From Pterobdella sp. o SKG-2022 (lineage: Eukaryota; Annelida; Clitellata; Hirudinida; Piscicolidae): a DNA stretch of 64,000 nucleotides. The notes beneath the pieces are model-generated. The model saw nothing but the letters and a program-made list of their open reading frames with translations, did not search any database and had not been told where the DNA came from. Location: NCBI GenBank assembly GCA_964035795.1, contig OZ038322.1, positions 12,912,038 to 12,976,037 of the forward strand, read 5' to 3'. The position numbers and the translations under genes were made by a program. Numbering within the stretch: the first letter of the stretch is position 1; each line of letters starts with the position of its first letter. Below are positions 26,091 to 39,300 of the stretch, piece by piece.

Positions 26091-29000
26091 ATGAAGTGGT
26101 GTCTGTTCGTCGTTGTCACCGTCATTATCGTTTTCCCCATCCTCATCATCTTGCCTCTTGTTCCAGGTTATAACGATGTTTAATATGAATTCATGAATAA
26201 AATACCTGGAAAGTCATTAATATAGTTTTTTTTGTGATTTGAGAGTATTTTAATAGGATAAATACAAATAAAATTAAGTTATCATTATATGAAAAAGTGT
26301 TTTAAAATTACCTTGTGGGTTTTGAATTTAACCAGACCGCTTCTTCGCAACAACATGAGTCTTCAAGACCATGTTTTAAGCCAACTTATATATATTTGCT
26401 TCAAAATCTATCGTTATATTAACTTCCAACGACATTTAGTGGCTTTCAATAATTGTTAATACATTGGTAAAACCCTAGTTTACTTGTATCAAAAATTATA
26501 GCATCAACAACCATAATAAACTCTTTACAGTAACGAGGCTTCCAAACGATGAAAAATCCATGGCATCGAAAAAATCAAAAACAAGTAAAAGAGATTTTGA
26601 CAATTAATAGAAAAAAATGCGAAAAACAACTAAGATGTTACAATACTATAAAAATTTAGCCGAAGTAACAACAAAAATATCAGATAAATTAAAAATAATT
26701 TAAGTTCATTAACCCTAATGAGCTTTGTTTTGTGTATATATTTATAGGCTTGTCTACAGAGATTGATAAATAAGTAACAAGTAAAGAAGTAAACACTAAT
26801 GAGTTATAATCCAATTTCAGCCACCACGGTAACTTCCACATCGTTTGGTTTGTATATTTGAACTATTATTACTTTTATAGAAAACCTTTTTTGTTTTCTT
26901 TCAACTACGAATGGAAATCTGATAATTTCTTATCGTTTTATACTTTTTTAAAAGTTATTTTTGCATGTCTTATCTGAATTATCCTTTGACTTAATTAACT
27001 ATCAAATTCTTTCTTATCAATAGATTCTTTACCTGTTTTCGGTTCAAGCTTTACATTCATCTGTTTGAACAATTTCAACTATTTGAAGTCTCATTTTTAA
27101 ATTTGTTTTTAAAGCTTAAACAAAAATATTTACATTTCGAATAAGTATGTGAATAAAAAACGAATGATGAAATAAATGTAAAAAGCAATAAAATTTTGCA
27201 TAATACTAGTAATAATTTCACTCATTTTTATCGAAATTAGTTTTAACTGTAAAAGAACAAATAATAACAATTTTAATTGTTGTTGTAATTGTTGCAGTAT
27301 TCATCATAGTAGTAGTGATGAAATTAGTATTAGTAATGCAACCAATAGTAGTCATAGAGTTAAAACAAATGAACAAACAGTAACGACAACAACGACTAGA
27401 TGCATGGCTTGTGAAAAATCAGAAGCTGGTACTAGATTCATACTTGCCTTTATGGAGAATAACTACACGAGTTTCAACCATTTATTAGAAATTTATACAA
27501 CCAAAAGTTGCAATTTTCCAAATGATACTATGATCAACATAACGTGGAATGATGGTGGTAACATAAGGTATTATAAAAGTAATTTAAGCCAAGTCGCTTC
27601 CGATGTTGGGGGAAGCTCTTTGGAAGTTTCTAGGGTAAATAATTTTTTAATATTGAAGAATCAAGTTGAGGGATATATTTCATGAATTACTTTATAATCA
27701 AAGGTTCCCTATACATTACAACTCACCTTTTTGGAAAAGACGACAAAGGCCATTGTTGTAGAAGTATGTGGGTTTTAAAGTTCACCACGTTACCATTTTA
27801 ACATATTACTCATAAAATTGAAAAACTCGTATCTATTGTATGTTTTAATATGAAAAATGCTTGTATAACAACTTAATTGATAACTGTTTTCAAGGCATCC
27901 AATGACGTAGGGATATTCGCCATGAACAGGCATTTTTCTTCTTGTGATGGCTTTTTGGTTCTTCCGCAGCATATGCTGGGAACGAAGCACTATGTAGTCT
28001 CCTATTTTCCATCGGTAATGCAACTAAACATCATAGAACTTATTTATTTTCAATTATTAAGTAAATTTTGTTTAAGGACAAACAAACCGAGTTTGCATTT
28101 GTTGCGGTTGAAAACGATACAAGGTAAATGAATAGTTTTGAATATTTTACTTTATTCCAGTTTTCAATTGATCAGTAATTCTAAAAATTATATGTGGAAG
28201 TTTATTTTTACTGGCCAGTTGACGGCAAGCTTACTAATAATTTTTGATTACTTTTAAATTTAAAAAATAATATGAACACAAACTATCGCTCATACCTATA
28301 AATATTTAAATCTTTTAAATATTTAATCCAGTATTAATATCCAACCATATGTAAATATTCTTTTATGAAGAACAATAGAAAAAACTAAAATTTTATGAAC
28401 CATGCTTTTAAATGCTTTACCATAATGCAAAGCAGTTATTTTTACGATATGGTAATACAATCAAAATTTTGAAAATCCTGAAGCTTATACAAGCAAAAAA
28501 CAATGGTTAAAGGTCTCAAACATTGATTTGAAGTAGTTTTTCCTAAAACTTATTTATGTTTTGAATAATTGCTTAAGAAAATAAAAATTGATTTAAACTA
28601 GTGAGAGGTACTCATAGTCAAACTCGATAAAAGAATGAGCATTTAAAACAATATTACTTTCTTCTCAATACATAACAAAATTGTTTCATTCTACTGAAAA
28701 GATTTTTCCAGAATTGTGACAGTTGGTTAAGAAGTTAACAAAGTAGATATTAATTACAATTGCCGCGTGAAGAACATTTAGCTCAGCTAAAAAGATTGAA
28801 GAATAATGAAACTCAAAACGACAGTGACGACGAATTACATAGACTCTCAAAAATGATTTGACAGATTTCACATTATCATAATGTGAATCTCTTTCAACAT
28901 GGGATCGTTGTCTTATAACTGTTTTTAAAATCTGTTGAGCAATAAAATTTAATTTTTCGTACTAACAACTCTCATATATCCTAACAAAAGTTAAAATTGG

Positions 29001-30723
29001 AACATGACCAAATAAACATGCAAAAACCTTAATGTATTTCAACATAGCTGTATTTAAAACATTTGAAATTCAATAAAAACATTAGGGACAAACTACAATT
29101 TGGTCAAAAAATTCAAAAAAGATTAGCCTAAACTACAGTAACGATGAGTGTATGAGACTTTAGATACCCAGCTTAGGTTCATTTTAAACAAGGATTAGAA
29201 TTAGTTTTTGAAAACGCCTAAAAAAACAGACAGCTCAATTAAAAATACAAAAACCTTGGAAAAATTTTAAAAAAGCACAAATTAAGTTGGTCGAAAAAAA
29301 ACAATTCAAATTTTATTACTTTAATGACTCCAATAGATATTCAGATCTAAATGAATTGAACAGTATATAATATATATAGAAATGATCATATGTGAGAATT
29401 GGTAGTTTCAAACATGAACATAAAAATTTCAGCGTGAAAGTTCGTTTGCAAGAAACAGCAAGGCCTTTTTTGGTTGTACATTGGCAAGATAAAGTATATA
29501 GAGGAGGGGACGATATTTTCTTTAACCTTTCAGCTTTGAATAGTGTTCAACTCAAAGCCAACAGCGATTTTAGCGGCTCTTTAGTTGAATCCAACAAACC
29601 CATTGCTGTTTTTAGTGGTAAGTTCTGTTATTGATGTTTTAAAATAAACAAACCAAACTTATGAAACTGAAAACAAAACTTTGAAATTACATGAAAATGT
29701 GAAACTAACAGACATATTTTGATACCTAGGTAACGACTTGACAAAAGTATCGATTAAAAATGATCTATCTCTGAATATGAACTACTTAGTAGAACAAATT
29801 CCCAGCATAGAGCACTGGGGTCTAACTTTTTATCTTGCTCCTTATGTCGACGTAACTGACTTTATAGCAGGATACCAAGTAACGAAATCAACATTAATAA
29901 AATATCTTTCAATGTTAAACATTTCATGATTAAGAATACTCAAACTTAGTTTTTAAATACTGATTATCACTTTCAGGTAAAGATTATTTGTTCGGAGCCA
30001 GAAACGAACATAAGTTCTTTCATATCAAATAAAAAGAGTTTTAAGCTCAGATGTGAGAAAGCTGGTCATGTGAATGCCTTTTTCGTCAACAAAACTGATG
30101 GCGTAGTGGTTAAAGCTGATAAAAAAATTCTAGTAGTACAAATCTTTGAGAGTGCCTCAAGGTCTGCCCCCGCTATGGTTTCTATCACACCTTCTGAAAA
30201 GTTTGCATAATTTATCTGTTTATTCAATATTGTCCCCTATCTATTACATGCTTAATTTAAAATGTTCTATCAGTAAAAAAAAACATAACCTAAAAATATT
30301 TTCAGATTCAATTCCTATTACAATTTTCCAACTGCGCTCAATGACAAGTATCATAGCTTCAACAATACGATAATCATTGTAGCTCACACCAACATCACAA
30401 ACTCCATCATTTTAGATGAAAACAAACTTGATTCGAACTTAGTATGGAATAAATTCTACGAAAACGAAGTTTGTGTTTTTTGGTTTAAGACATCTCACAA
30501 TACAATTATGAAATAACTATTTTTTTAACTTATCATCCAAAAATTATCATAAAACTTTCTATAGACGGAAAGTGATTATTCTTGGGTGTCTGTAGGTGTA
30601 GCCGAAGGAAGACATGAGTTGAAGAGAGAGGGAAGCATAGGAGTCTTTGGAGTTGTCATTTTAGGTTCATCCAGTGGTGCTAATTTTTGTTCTTATGCTT
30701 TTTCTGCTGGTTTATGCTTTTGA
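26091..30723 (+). CDS. secreted IgGFc-binding-domain protein, 12 exons
   Basis: Exons: 26091-26166, 26531-26584, 26821-26847, 27381-27634, 27704-27763, 27895-28014, 28077-28123, 29433-29617, 29730-29878, 29977-30200, 30306-30468, 30565-30723. This gives 505 residues with continuous phase and a stop. Exon 1 is an ideal signal peptide (MKWCLFVVV, then Ile/Val/Leu). Exons 2-4 give a short Thr-rich linker. The rest follows the IgGFc-binding N-terminal domain: GTRFILAFMENN, a V-G-I-F-A-M-N block, CDGFLVLP, GTKHYVVSYFPS, NKPIAVFSG, LVEQIPSIEHWG, SAPAMVSITPSEKF and VFGVVILGSSSG. Family members are mucus or coelomic-fluid proteins that bind glycoproteins. There are no VWD or TIL repeats, so this is the domain alone. 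It converges with the giant PAN-VWA-C1q gene. Confidence 0.9.
28124..29432. other. 1.3-kb intron of the IgGFc-domain gene with a coding-like fragment
   Basis: On the plus strand 28754-28861 is open for 35 codons plus TGA and contains PREEHLAQLKRLKNN and an acidic DSDDE segment, resembling the charged C-terminal end of some protein. Its frame does not join the host exons. It may be a relic of an inserted gene piece. The rest is AT-rich. Confidence 0.3.
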
Positions 30724-31976
30724 GATTTGTTTTCAAACTATGTTTCCCTGTTTTGAAGCTTGATGTATGTTTTTTGAAAATAGTTCATTGTATTATCAAC
30801 ATGTTATCCTCAGATGTATTTGTTTCATAAAATTTATATTTTGATGTTTTTATTGTGTTTAAACTATTCGTATGTGATGCAATTTTTTGATGAGTAAACA
30901 CCCGTTCCCACCTTCATGATTGAATTTGAAATATTTGAAAAGAAACTCATAGATGCTTTTTGTTTTTCTGAAACTGCCCGTTCAATTAACACTTTTTATA
31001 TCTTTTTTAAATTTACTTTATTCATTACATTTTAGGTTTGGAAACATCTTTCATATTTTTTGAATTATTTAACAACAATATCTATAGAAGCACTTGAATA
31101 AGTTTCTTTTAAGAAGCTTCATTACTCATCATGAAGTTACTAATATACATCATGTTTTTAAACTGAAAAATATGCCATTTTTTTAATTAAAGAAATTTAG
31201 TACTTAGGTTTTTTAAGGGTTTGATCCTTTATGAATCAAATTAAATGCAAAATTGCACTTCCATAATTTGAAAACAATATCTGAAACTAATCGCTGACCA
31301 ATGAGAAAGGAAAATGAATAAAAAATGTCTTAGTAAAACACTTAAAATGGGCATTTATTATGTATGAATCCCTAATGAAAACTTGAAAATTTCATGGTTT
31401 TTTTTAAAAAAACTCTGCAACTAACTCAAATCATTTAACTAGAAACAATGGTGCTTTAAAACAATAGTAAACTCAATACAAAAAAAAATATACGTTTCAC
31501 AGGAAAATGAATAAAAGTCTGAATCCAAATAGATAGCATTATGTTAAACCAAATGCCATTTGTTGAATGTATTTGTTTTTTTGTAATAAAGAACTTGAAA
31601 TATTTTAAATAAAATTTTAAACTAATTCCAATTTATAAAATCTAAAATATTAGTTTCAACTAAATTCCGAAATAAAAAATATTCTCTCGAATAATGATAA
31701 AAATTATTCTAGAAAATTGAAAAATAAGCATTTTGTCTGTTAATGTTTTTGAATAAATTAATTATTAGTTTGTTAGTTTTTTGAAAAACAACAATATTTG
31801 GCTTTAAAAACTTGAACAAGTATATTTTGCAAAAATTGCTGAAATGCAAAAAATGAGACATTTCTGAACGATTTCCCCAAATATATTTTAAATTAAAAAA
31901 ATCGTAAACTTTTATAAACCTAAAAAAATTATTAAGCTTTAAAAACCTATAAAATCAGTGATCGTCAAAAATACTA
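30724..31976. other. intergenic between two convergent genes
   Basis: 1.25 kb holding both 3' flanks. AT-rich with no coding block, and no well-placed AATAAA that I can assign with confidence. Confidence 0.5.
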
Positions 31977-33327
31977 TTATGATTTAATAAAAAAGCCAAT
32001 AAATGAAGTTTCAAGGCCTCTGCCGGTACTGAAAGTGTACGAAGGCACATCTGCTACCAGCTTCACAACATCACCTCTTTCTAACCTTACAATCATGCCG
32101 TGAGAAATGAAGTCTTCACCATCTGAAACAATTTTAAATGTTTGAACATTGTTCGATTTTCGAATATTTTTTGAATTTCGGTCACCCTTAAATTATATTT
32201 GTGAAACCAATTAGATTAAATTGGAGCAGCAAAAATTGTAAATAACTCACTGAAAGTTGTATCTGTGCTTCTAATATAAAAGATATTTTCTTCTTGTCTT
32301 GTTCCTTGTTGAATCCTGACGAGCCTCAAGCTCACCTGTTTTCCACGTTGAGTTCCTGCACTTACATGCAAGTAGTAGTACCCTGGAACTTGAATTACAA
32401 CTGTTCTAGAAGATTCTACGTACAAATTACTTGGGTTTACTAGAACTTGATCAAATAAAAAAGGATCTTGAGCGAAGCTATCAGCGTTGGAAGAATATGA
32501 TTTGTACAAGCCCCATATTTGGTTGGCTTGCTCATTGGGTTTGTAAAGAAAAGCTCCTATGTAATTGTATTCTCTTTCAAAAAGTTCGCCAGCCTTCAGT
32601 GTCAGGGTTACAGTTGTGCCTTGGTTGCATTGAGCCACTACCGTCCTTGAGTAGGTATTTGCTCCATTTCGGTTTGTGGATAATCTTGATATTTCAAAAT
32701 TTTTTTCTAAACCTTCTAAAGCTAGTCTGATATATCGGTTGGCACCCACTTTCGTGTTAATAACAAAAACATGTTGCCCGGTCACTTTACACTCATAAGC
32801 GTTTCCATTGACAATATTCAAATTGATTCTCGGTGCTTGTATTGATTCTAGAGGCAAAGTATATTCAGTAGCACTAAAAGGAAATTGGAGAACATTTACT
32901 TTAGCAATCATAGCGTAAAGATTTGATTCTTGACTGAAAAAATCAAGAATGCTGAACGCTGAAAAAGTTGTGTATTTATCCGATACACTACTTTGAACTG
33001 AGCCGTCAAGACTTGTACTCACAAAAATAGATGAGGAAAAATAAAACATTCTATTTGCACTAGATACTATAACTCCATTTTGATTTGTAGATTCAGAAGA
33101 AATAAGTCCCGCTGAATTCCCGCCATAGTTGAGTTGAACGTTAGCTCTGTCACCTGCATTCACTCCGATTGAAACTGAAACAAAATACAAGCCTCCATTT
33201 TGTTTTGCACTGAAAGCGTAGTTTTGTTTATTGAATGAGTTTTGATAGAGAGCTAGAACTTGATCAAAAACTATGGGAGATTGTGAAGATGAGGAAGAAG
33301 ATTTGTAAGCTCCAAACAATACTCCAG
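31977..33327 (-). other. three tandem C1q-like domains (exons 39-40, about residues 1893-2300)
   Basis: Domain 1 has IVFDQVLALYQN then GGLYFVSVSIGV and TTFSAFSI. Domain 2 is more diverged, with GQHVFVINTKVG and YNYIGAFLYKP. Domain 3 has FLFDQVLVNPSN, GYYYLHVSAGT, MIVRLERGDVVKLV and ends SFIGFFIKS before the stop. This is the strand order of the C1q/TNF jelly roll. C1q heads normally trimerise, so the protein may form oligomers. The large exon 39 carries two and a half domains without introns, unlike the finely split PAN part. Confidence 0.8.
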
Positions 33328-36300
33328 CTGTAAAAATTATTTGAATTTTTAAAATAAGATAATTTTTTAAATTTTGCACAAACAACTAAAACTTATATTA
33401 AAAATGCAAAAACCAAAATCGTTTGTTTTTAGAATGAAATATAAATTTGTTTGCCATCAGATGGGTTTCCAAATCGGGTTGTGGTGGTCGTTGTAGTTGT
33501 AGTTGTAGTGAATTCTGTTGTGCATTGGAATGCAATTTTATTAAAGCCTAATCATTTTTAAACAAAATTATTTCAAATAAGTTAAAATTAGTTACTAAAA
33601 TAATAAATGAAATAATTAAAGTTAGTGTACAAAATATTCTTTTTATCGAAAAGAACTTACGATTGTTATTATTTCGGCTGGTAGTTGTGGTAGTAGTTGT
33701 AGAAGCTAAAAATTGTTCAAAAACACATTAAATACTAGTTGAAACAAGCAACTTGAACAATAATTAAATATCTACATGCCAAAAAATTGCACCAACTTGT
33801 TGTGGGTAGAGTCCCTCCCCCAGTTATAGTATTTCTACCACATTGTTGAACCAAATTATTGTATACGTTGACACTTTGTAAGGCCAGAACTGTAAAATCC
33901 CTGATGATTGGTATGCTTGAACGGAATTGAGGGCTGACAAACTTCTCTAGTTCGTCTAGTTTCACCTCTGTTGTTACTCCGATTGCTTTGTATAAAAATA
34001 ATATTCTATATTTTAATTGTTTTCAAGTTTATGAAAGAAATTTGAATTAGAATATAAAATATTTTTTATAATACATTAAGTTTGAAAAAAAGAGCGAATA
34101 ACAAGAGAATAACAAAATGAGTTTTCACCAGTCTACAATGGTAAATTTCAATTTATATTATTAAACAATAAAAAAACTACATTAAATATAAGCTTACCCT
34201 GTCTTACTGCTCGAGAGTTGACAATTTTCCTTAAAGAAGGTTCCAAAAAGTCAACAAACTCAGAAGAGGTATAACCATCTGTAACCATTATGATTGCAGG
34301 CCTAGCATTTGGTCGGGCACAACTGGATGATCCGAAAAGTAGATCATAACTGACATCAAAGCCCGCAGGCATGTTAGTGATTCCTAAACTGTTAACAAGT
34401 TTATCAATACCAGAGGCTTTGATGGAATACACAGTCTGTCTGTCACCTTTAATCAAAATGTAAGATTTCATTCAAAAAAATTATTGAATGATTGTTTTGT
34501 CTCGGTAGTGATTGTGATTATTAAATGAATAGTCCGGGATTTTTGCTGTCATTTATATATCATAGATGGCATTGTCACAAAATCATGTGTGATATTTTCA
34601 GAGATTACTATAGATCTGTGACAATATCATGAAAATAGTGTCACAACTTATTTCGAATTTTTCATTTATATTAATAGATAAAATAAAATAATAAAAGTTT
34701 AGGCTGAACAAAAAAAAATTGATGAGTTTAAACGTATAGAAGTGGAATATAAGTTTTAAAACAATCTTTAAAAAATGAAATCTAAAAGAAAGTCAAAAAA
34801 ACTTTTTTAAAGTATACATTTTTTGAAAGAGTGAAATTTTGAAACTTTTAAATTTTTAGTTGTCGGCCCGTATAGCTCAGCGGTAGAGCATTAGAATAAT
34901 TATCTATAATTACCGGGTTCGATCCCGCGTGGGCCGACAATTAGCACCTGCTTTATAGTGTGTTTTCGCTAAATTTAATTTGTAGCAAGCGCTTTGATCT
35001 ATAAGAAAAATGTTTTATGAATATCGTATTACATTAAATTAAATTAGTTTAGGTTGCCAAAAAGGAAATAATGAATTCCTAGAATTACAAATTCATTTTT
35101 TTAAATATAGTACAAATCAAATAGTATTTTCAACACATAAGTATAATTTATAAATTAATTATGAAAAATTTTATAGAAAAAAATAAAAAAATAAAATTAT
35201 TTGTATATTGAACTCACAAAAGCTGTAGAGAATTCTGGCAGTGGTGTCGAAAGTGACGATGGCCACGTGGTCGAAATAAACTCCAACATTCTTGTTGTTC
35301 ACCAAGAAATCATTCAGAAACGACCTTAAAATCATCAAGTCAAGATAGGTTCCATTAAAAATTGCATTTCATACTTTTATTCATTAAAACCAACAAATAT
35401 AAAATGATAGAAAAACATGAAACGAGAATGAAATATATAGTTAATTTTTAAAAGTCTGGACCTTATCAATCTAAGGTTATCGACTCCTGGAGGCTGGTTG
35501 TCAATGATACTGCCAGATGTGTCAATCATAAACACAACGTCTAACAGACAGAAACCTATTGTTTGGAAATAATTTTAGTAAATTTCAGCTAAGAAACCAA
35601 AGTTTTGTGTATTTAAGCCAATATTTTGGAAAAAAAGTGAAATCTTTTGAACGTAATAAAAAAACCTATTGGTGGAGTTGGAGGAACGGTTGCTGTAAAA
35701 AACAAATTTAATGAATAAATTAATCAAAACCAAAAAAATTTAAAAAGAGAGCCGAAAAATGGACATACTGGTTAAGAGTGCGTTAGAATCAGGTACACAA
35801 AAACCTCTAACATACGTGTCATAACTAAGGGTGAAACTGAAATTATTTTCAGCGATTTATAAATTTATGAATAAATTATTAATAGAATTGGTTGAAATAA
35901 AATATTAATGCCACTATAGAACAAAATTAAAGGTTTTAAGCTTTAAACATTAAAATTGACATTATCAAAGAATACAAAAAATCATGTCTGATTAAAGAAC
36001 TGACGTATTAGTAGCGAGAACATTGCGTGAGTTAATGAGGAAACAGCTGGTAGCTGTAGGGTTGACCGTGTTGAGAGCTGTGAAGCTTATGGCAATACAA
36101 CTTGATCCGTAGTTTTTGCATCTAGAATTTGTTTTCAATTGATTAAAATTTTTGGAGTTTATTAACTTTTTAAGGAAAAAAAAACCTAAAATTTATATTT
36201 TTGCCAAAATTGAAAGGTAATTGTTACTGATAACAAAATAAATATTAAACTTTGAAACTAAATTTATTTTTATGTCTCCAAACATTCATCTCGTCGAATG

Positions 36301-39300
36301 AAAAAATTATAACTATTGATATAAATGCTCATCTACCTTTTCATCACACATTTTTCATGACACTTAAGTAAAAAACCTTCAGCTAAAAACTACTTAGCAA
36401 TTCAGGTTTTCAAAGTTGCACTTTCATATTGATAAAAAATTGTTATTACCTATTTTGACAGTCCATGACAGTTGTAATTCCAGGTTGGAAAAGAGCGCTT
36501 TGCAAAAAGGGTGAAGTGTTAGTAACAATAGAAAAGTTGTCTTCGCAGGGAGGTTTGGGCTTAGTATCGTCACTTACTGTAATTGAGTTGATTTATCCGA
36601 TCAAGAAATTTTGAGTTTGAGTATATTTGCCGTTTAAAATACATTATATCATATTTTTTTTATTATTGAATATTTTGTAAATATTTTTTCATGCAAACAT
36701 ATAGGTTTTTTATAATAAAGCTGAAATGAATTTTGTTTTTAGAAACTTTGAAATAATAAATTAAATTGAAATCATATTAAATAAAAAAAATCTTCATAAT
36801 TAGGAAAATACCGTCGCAGAAAATTTCGTTTCGGAAGGTATTACTATTGATTCGACGGCCTGAGAGAGACGAGTGTACGAAGCAGGCGCTATCGGTCAGC
36901 CTATTTTAAGAAATATAAATAAAACGTGATATTTTTAAAATGACTCATTTGGTAAATATTAACCTCCAATCTGTAGCCACACACGTTGGAAACCTAGAAA
37001 TGCATTGGTAAAGACATGTGCGATTATCCATCCTATCTGGCAACCGTTCACCTCCGTTTGCATTCACTCCTATCAACGACCTTACATTGCAATGAGCTGC
37101 CAAATGAATATTTAATTTATTGTTGATTTTACACTTGTTCGTTAGCAAGAGATTTCAGAATAATTTTCCTCTTGCAAATGAAATTCTTATAAACAAAACT
37201 ACGTACATATGACCGAGCCTTTTGTCGTTGTTACAATGGTTGTCGTAACTGTGACTGAAGTGTTATGAATAGTTTTAAATGATGATAAAGATGAGAAAAT
37301 TCAAAAAAAAATTGAAATTTTTAAAAAAGTTTTTACTTGATTCAGGACAAAGAGGGCCTCTCGTGAGAAGATAATGGTCCAACAGAGGACTAGGGAAGAA
37401 AAACAGATCTTTCGTAGTGTAAATCCAACAAAAAGGAGCTCTGAATATGTTCATTAAACATGTTGCTTGAACTTTGAAACTTCTAATTGATGTTTAATGG
37501 AACTTATGAACGATTATTCTGAAGAAAACTAATTTATATAGAAAAAATAATAGCTCATAAATGAATGTCTTCAAAAAACTTCAACTTCAAATCTACCCTG
37601 GGTTTTGGTCAATTCCAATTCCGGTACATAAAGGTATGCTTATACATCTTTGTTGGCAGCTTTCCAGAGTTTGATCTCTTTGAGGAATTCCACCCATCAG
37701 TCCTACGCCGCTCCTTTTGGTCCATTGGTAAACGCATGGGTCTGTATTTTTAAATCCAAATAATTGTTTTTATTTGGATAAAAAATTAAAAAATACACAA
37801 AACTTCAATTTTTTTATGTAAATTCAAAAAGTAATTGAGTTATTAATAAAAAATTTCTTTGGAAATAAAATTTAAACTTACCGAATTTAGTAGTGGTAGT
37901 TGGACCGCGAGTAGTGGTTTGCGTGGTTGTTGGAAGTTGCGGGCAATTAACTCTATTTACAATGTATTGAGTAGCATCGGGGTTTTTATATTTATTTCCT
38001 GTAAAATTTTAAAATTTTTTACTGGAGACATGAGTAATTTTCAAAAAGTTAAAAAGCTTTTGAATGTTAAAAGTTTTTATGATTTATCATTACAACAACG
38101 ATTCAATTTTTAAAACAAAGACCATATGAAATCACCTAAAACTTTGTTTGCGTCGTTGTGCAGCCAGCAAATATTGGTAGGGTTGTAAAAATCGATAGCT
38201 ACACAAGTTGGAAGAATAGAACAAGCATATAAGCAATCGTTTATGTTCTTGATCTGCGAAACTTCAGTAGCACCCGGAGTTGACGTCTCGAAGAGAAAAG
38301 CATAAGAGCAATCTTAAATGAATCATAAAATTCATTTAGAATAATATGATTCGAAGCGTATTTGTACTGAAATCTTTTTAAATATAGTTTTGAGTATTAA
38401 TGAAGTACTAATAAAATGCGATTGATTCTTTAAGAATGCTATGTAAAAATTGTTCTGACTGTGTAACTTAGCAGGTTTTGAAAAATATGTGTTTTTATAA
38501 CTTAATTTATAATAAATGATTTTTCAGTGGAATTCGTATTTTATTAACTCTTTTGTTAAAAACTTCCAAAAGAATTTTATTTTTCAGTATTTTAAAAAAA
38601 TTATATTTGTATCTGTGATTGACATTAAAAAGTTCAAATTCACATGTACCTTTCGAATATTTGGAAAATATAGTTATGATCAAATATTAATTTTTTGAAA
38701 ACTCTCTTTGAAAATTTAATTTTTTCAGTTTTAATAATTGATCCTTTATAATATATTCGGTCTAAAACTTATGTAGCTATAACCTGGTTTCGGAGTTGGT
38801 AAGCAAGTCTCAGTTATGAGGTACTGCACATAGTTAAGTGCGTTTGTTCTTGTATTCAAAACATTTGCGATATTGGAGTGCCAAAAACAATTATTCAGCG
38901 TGTAATCAATAGCCAAACAAAATCTAGATCCTCTTGCGACGCAGTTTCTGGTAATATGTTGATTTTATACTAAAAAATTTAATAATAATTTTTATTTTCA
39001 TTTATAGTATTGAAATTTCTTTGAATTTGTATTTTAATAAAATTTTTACACCTATTAACAACCTTAAGCAAGCTTCAAATGTAGGAAAAGATGGTTGCAA
39101 AAGACCCATAGACGATCTAGTTTGATAGAATGGCTGAATGGACCTTGTACAGCCTTGTGCACGTCCTGGATTAAAAAAAGTTGCAAATTCAATCAAGATT
39201 TTCGTGAAATAGAAAACGTAAATTTTTTGAAACTATTGCATACCAGTAGTAGTAGATGAATCTGTGAAAATCGAAGTGGTTGGTCTTGTGACTGTGGTGG

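Noticed and set aside
27300..27380. Open frame with AGT-repeat upstream of IgGFc-domain exon 4
   Set aside because: It reads through in one frame, but every acceptor in it is out of phase with the preceding exon. The acceptor at 27380 fits, so the AGT tract is intronic.
32431..32730. Plus-strand frame of 99 codons
   Set aside because: Antisense to the C1q-coding exon 39, which has clear domain patterns.
34860..34940. Functional tRNA-Ile gene
   Set aside because: The T arm is imperfect, the acceptor is replaced by a longer hairpin, and the same head with the same tail recurs at 52 kb, which fits a SINE better.
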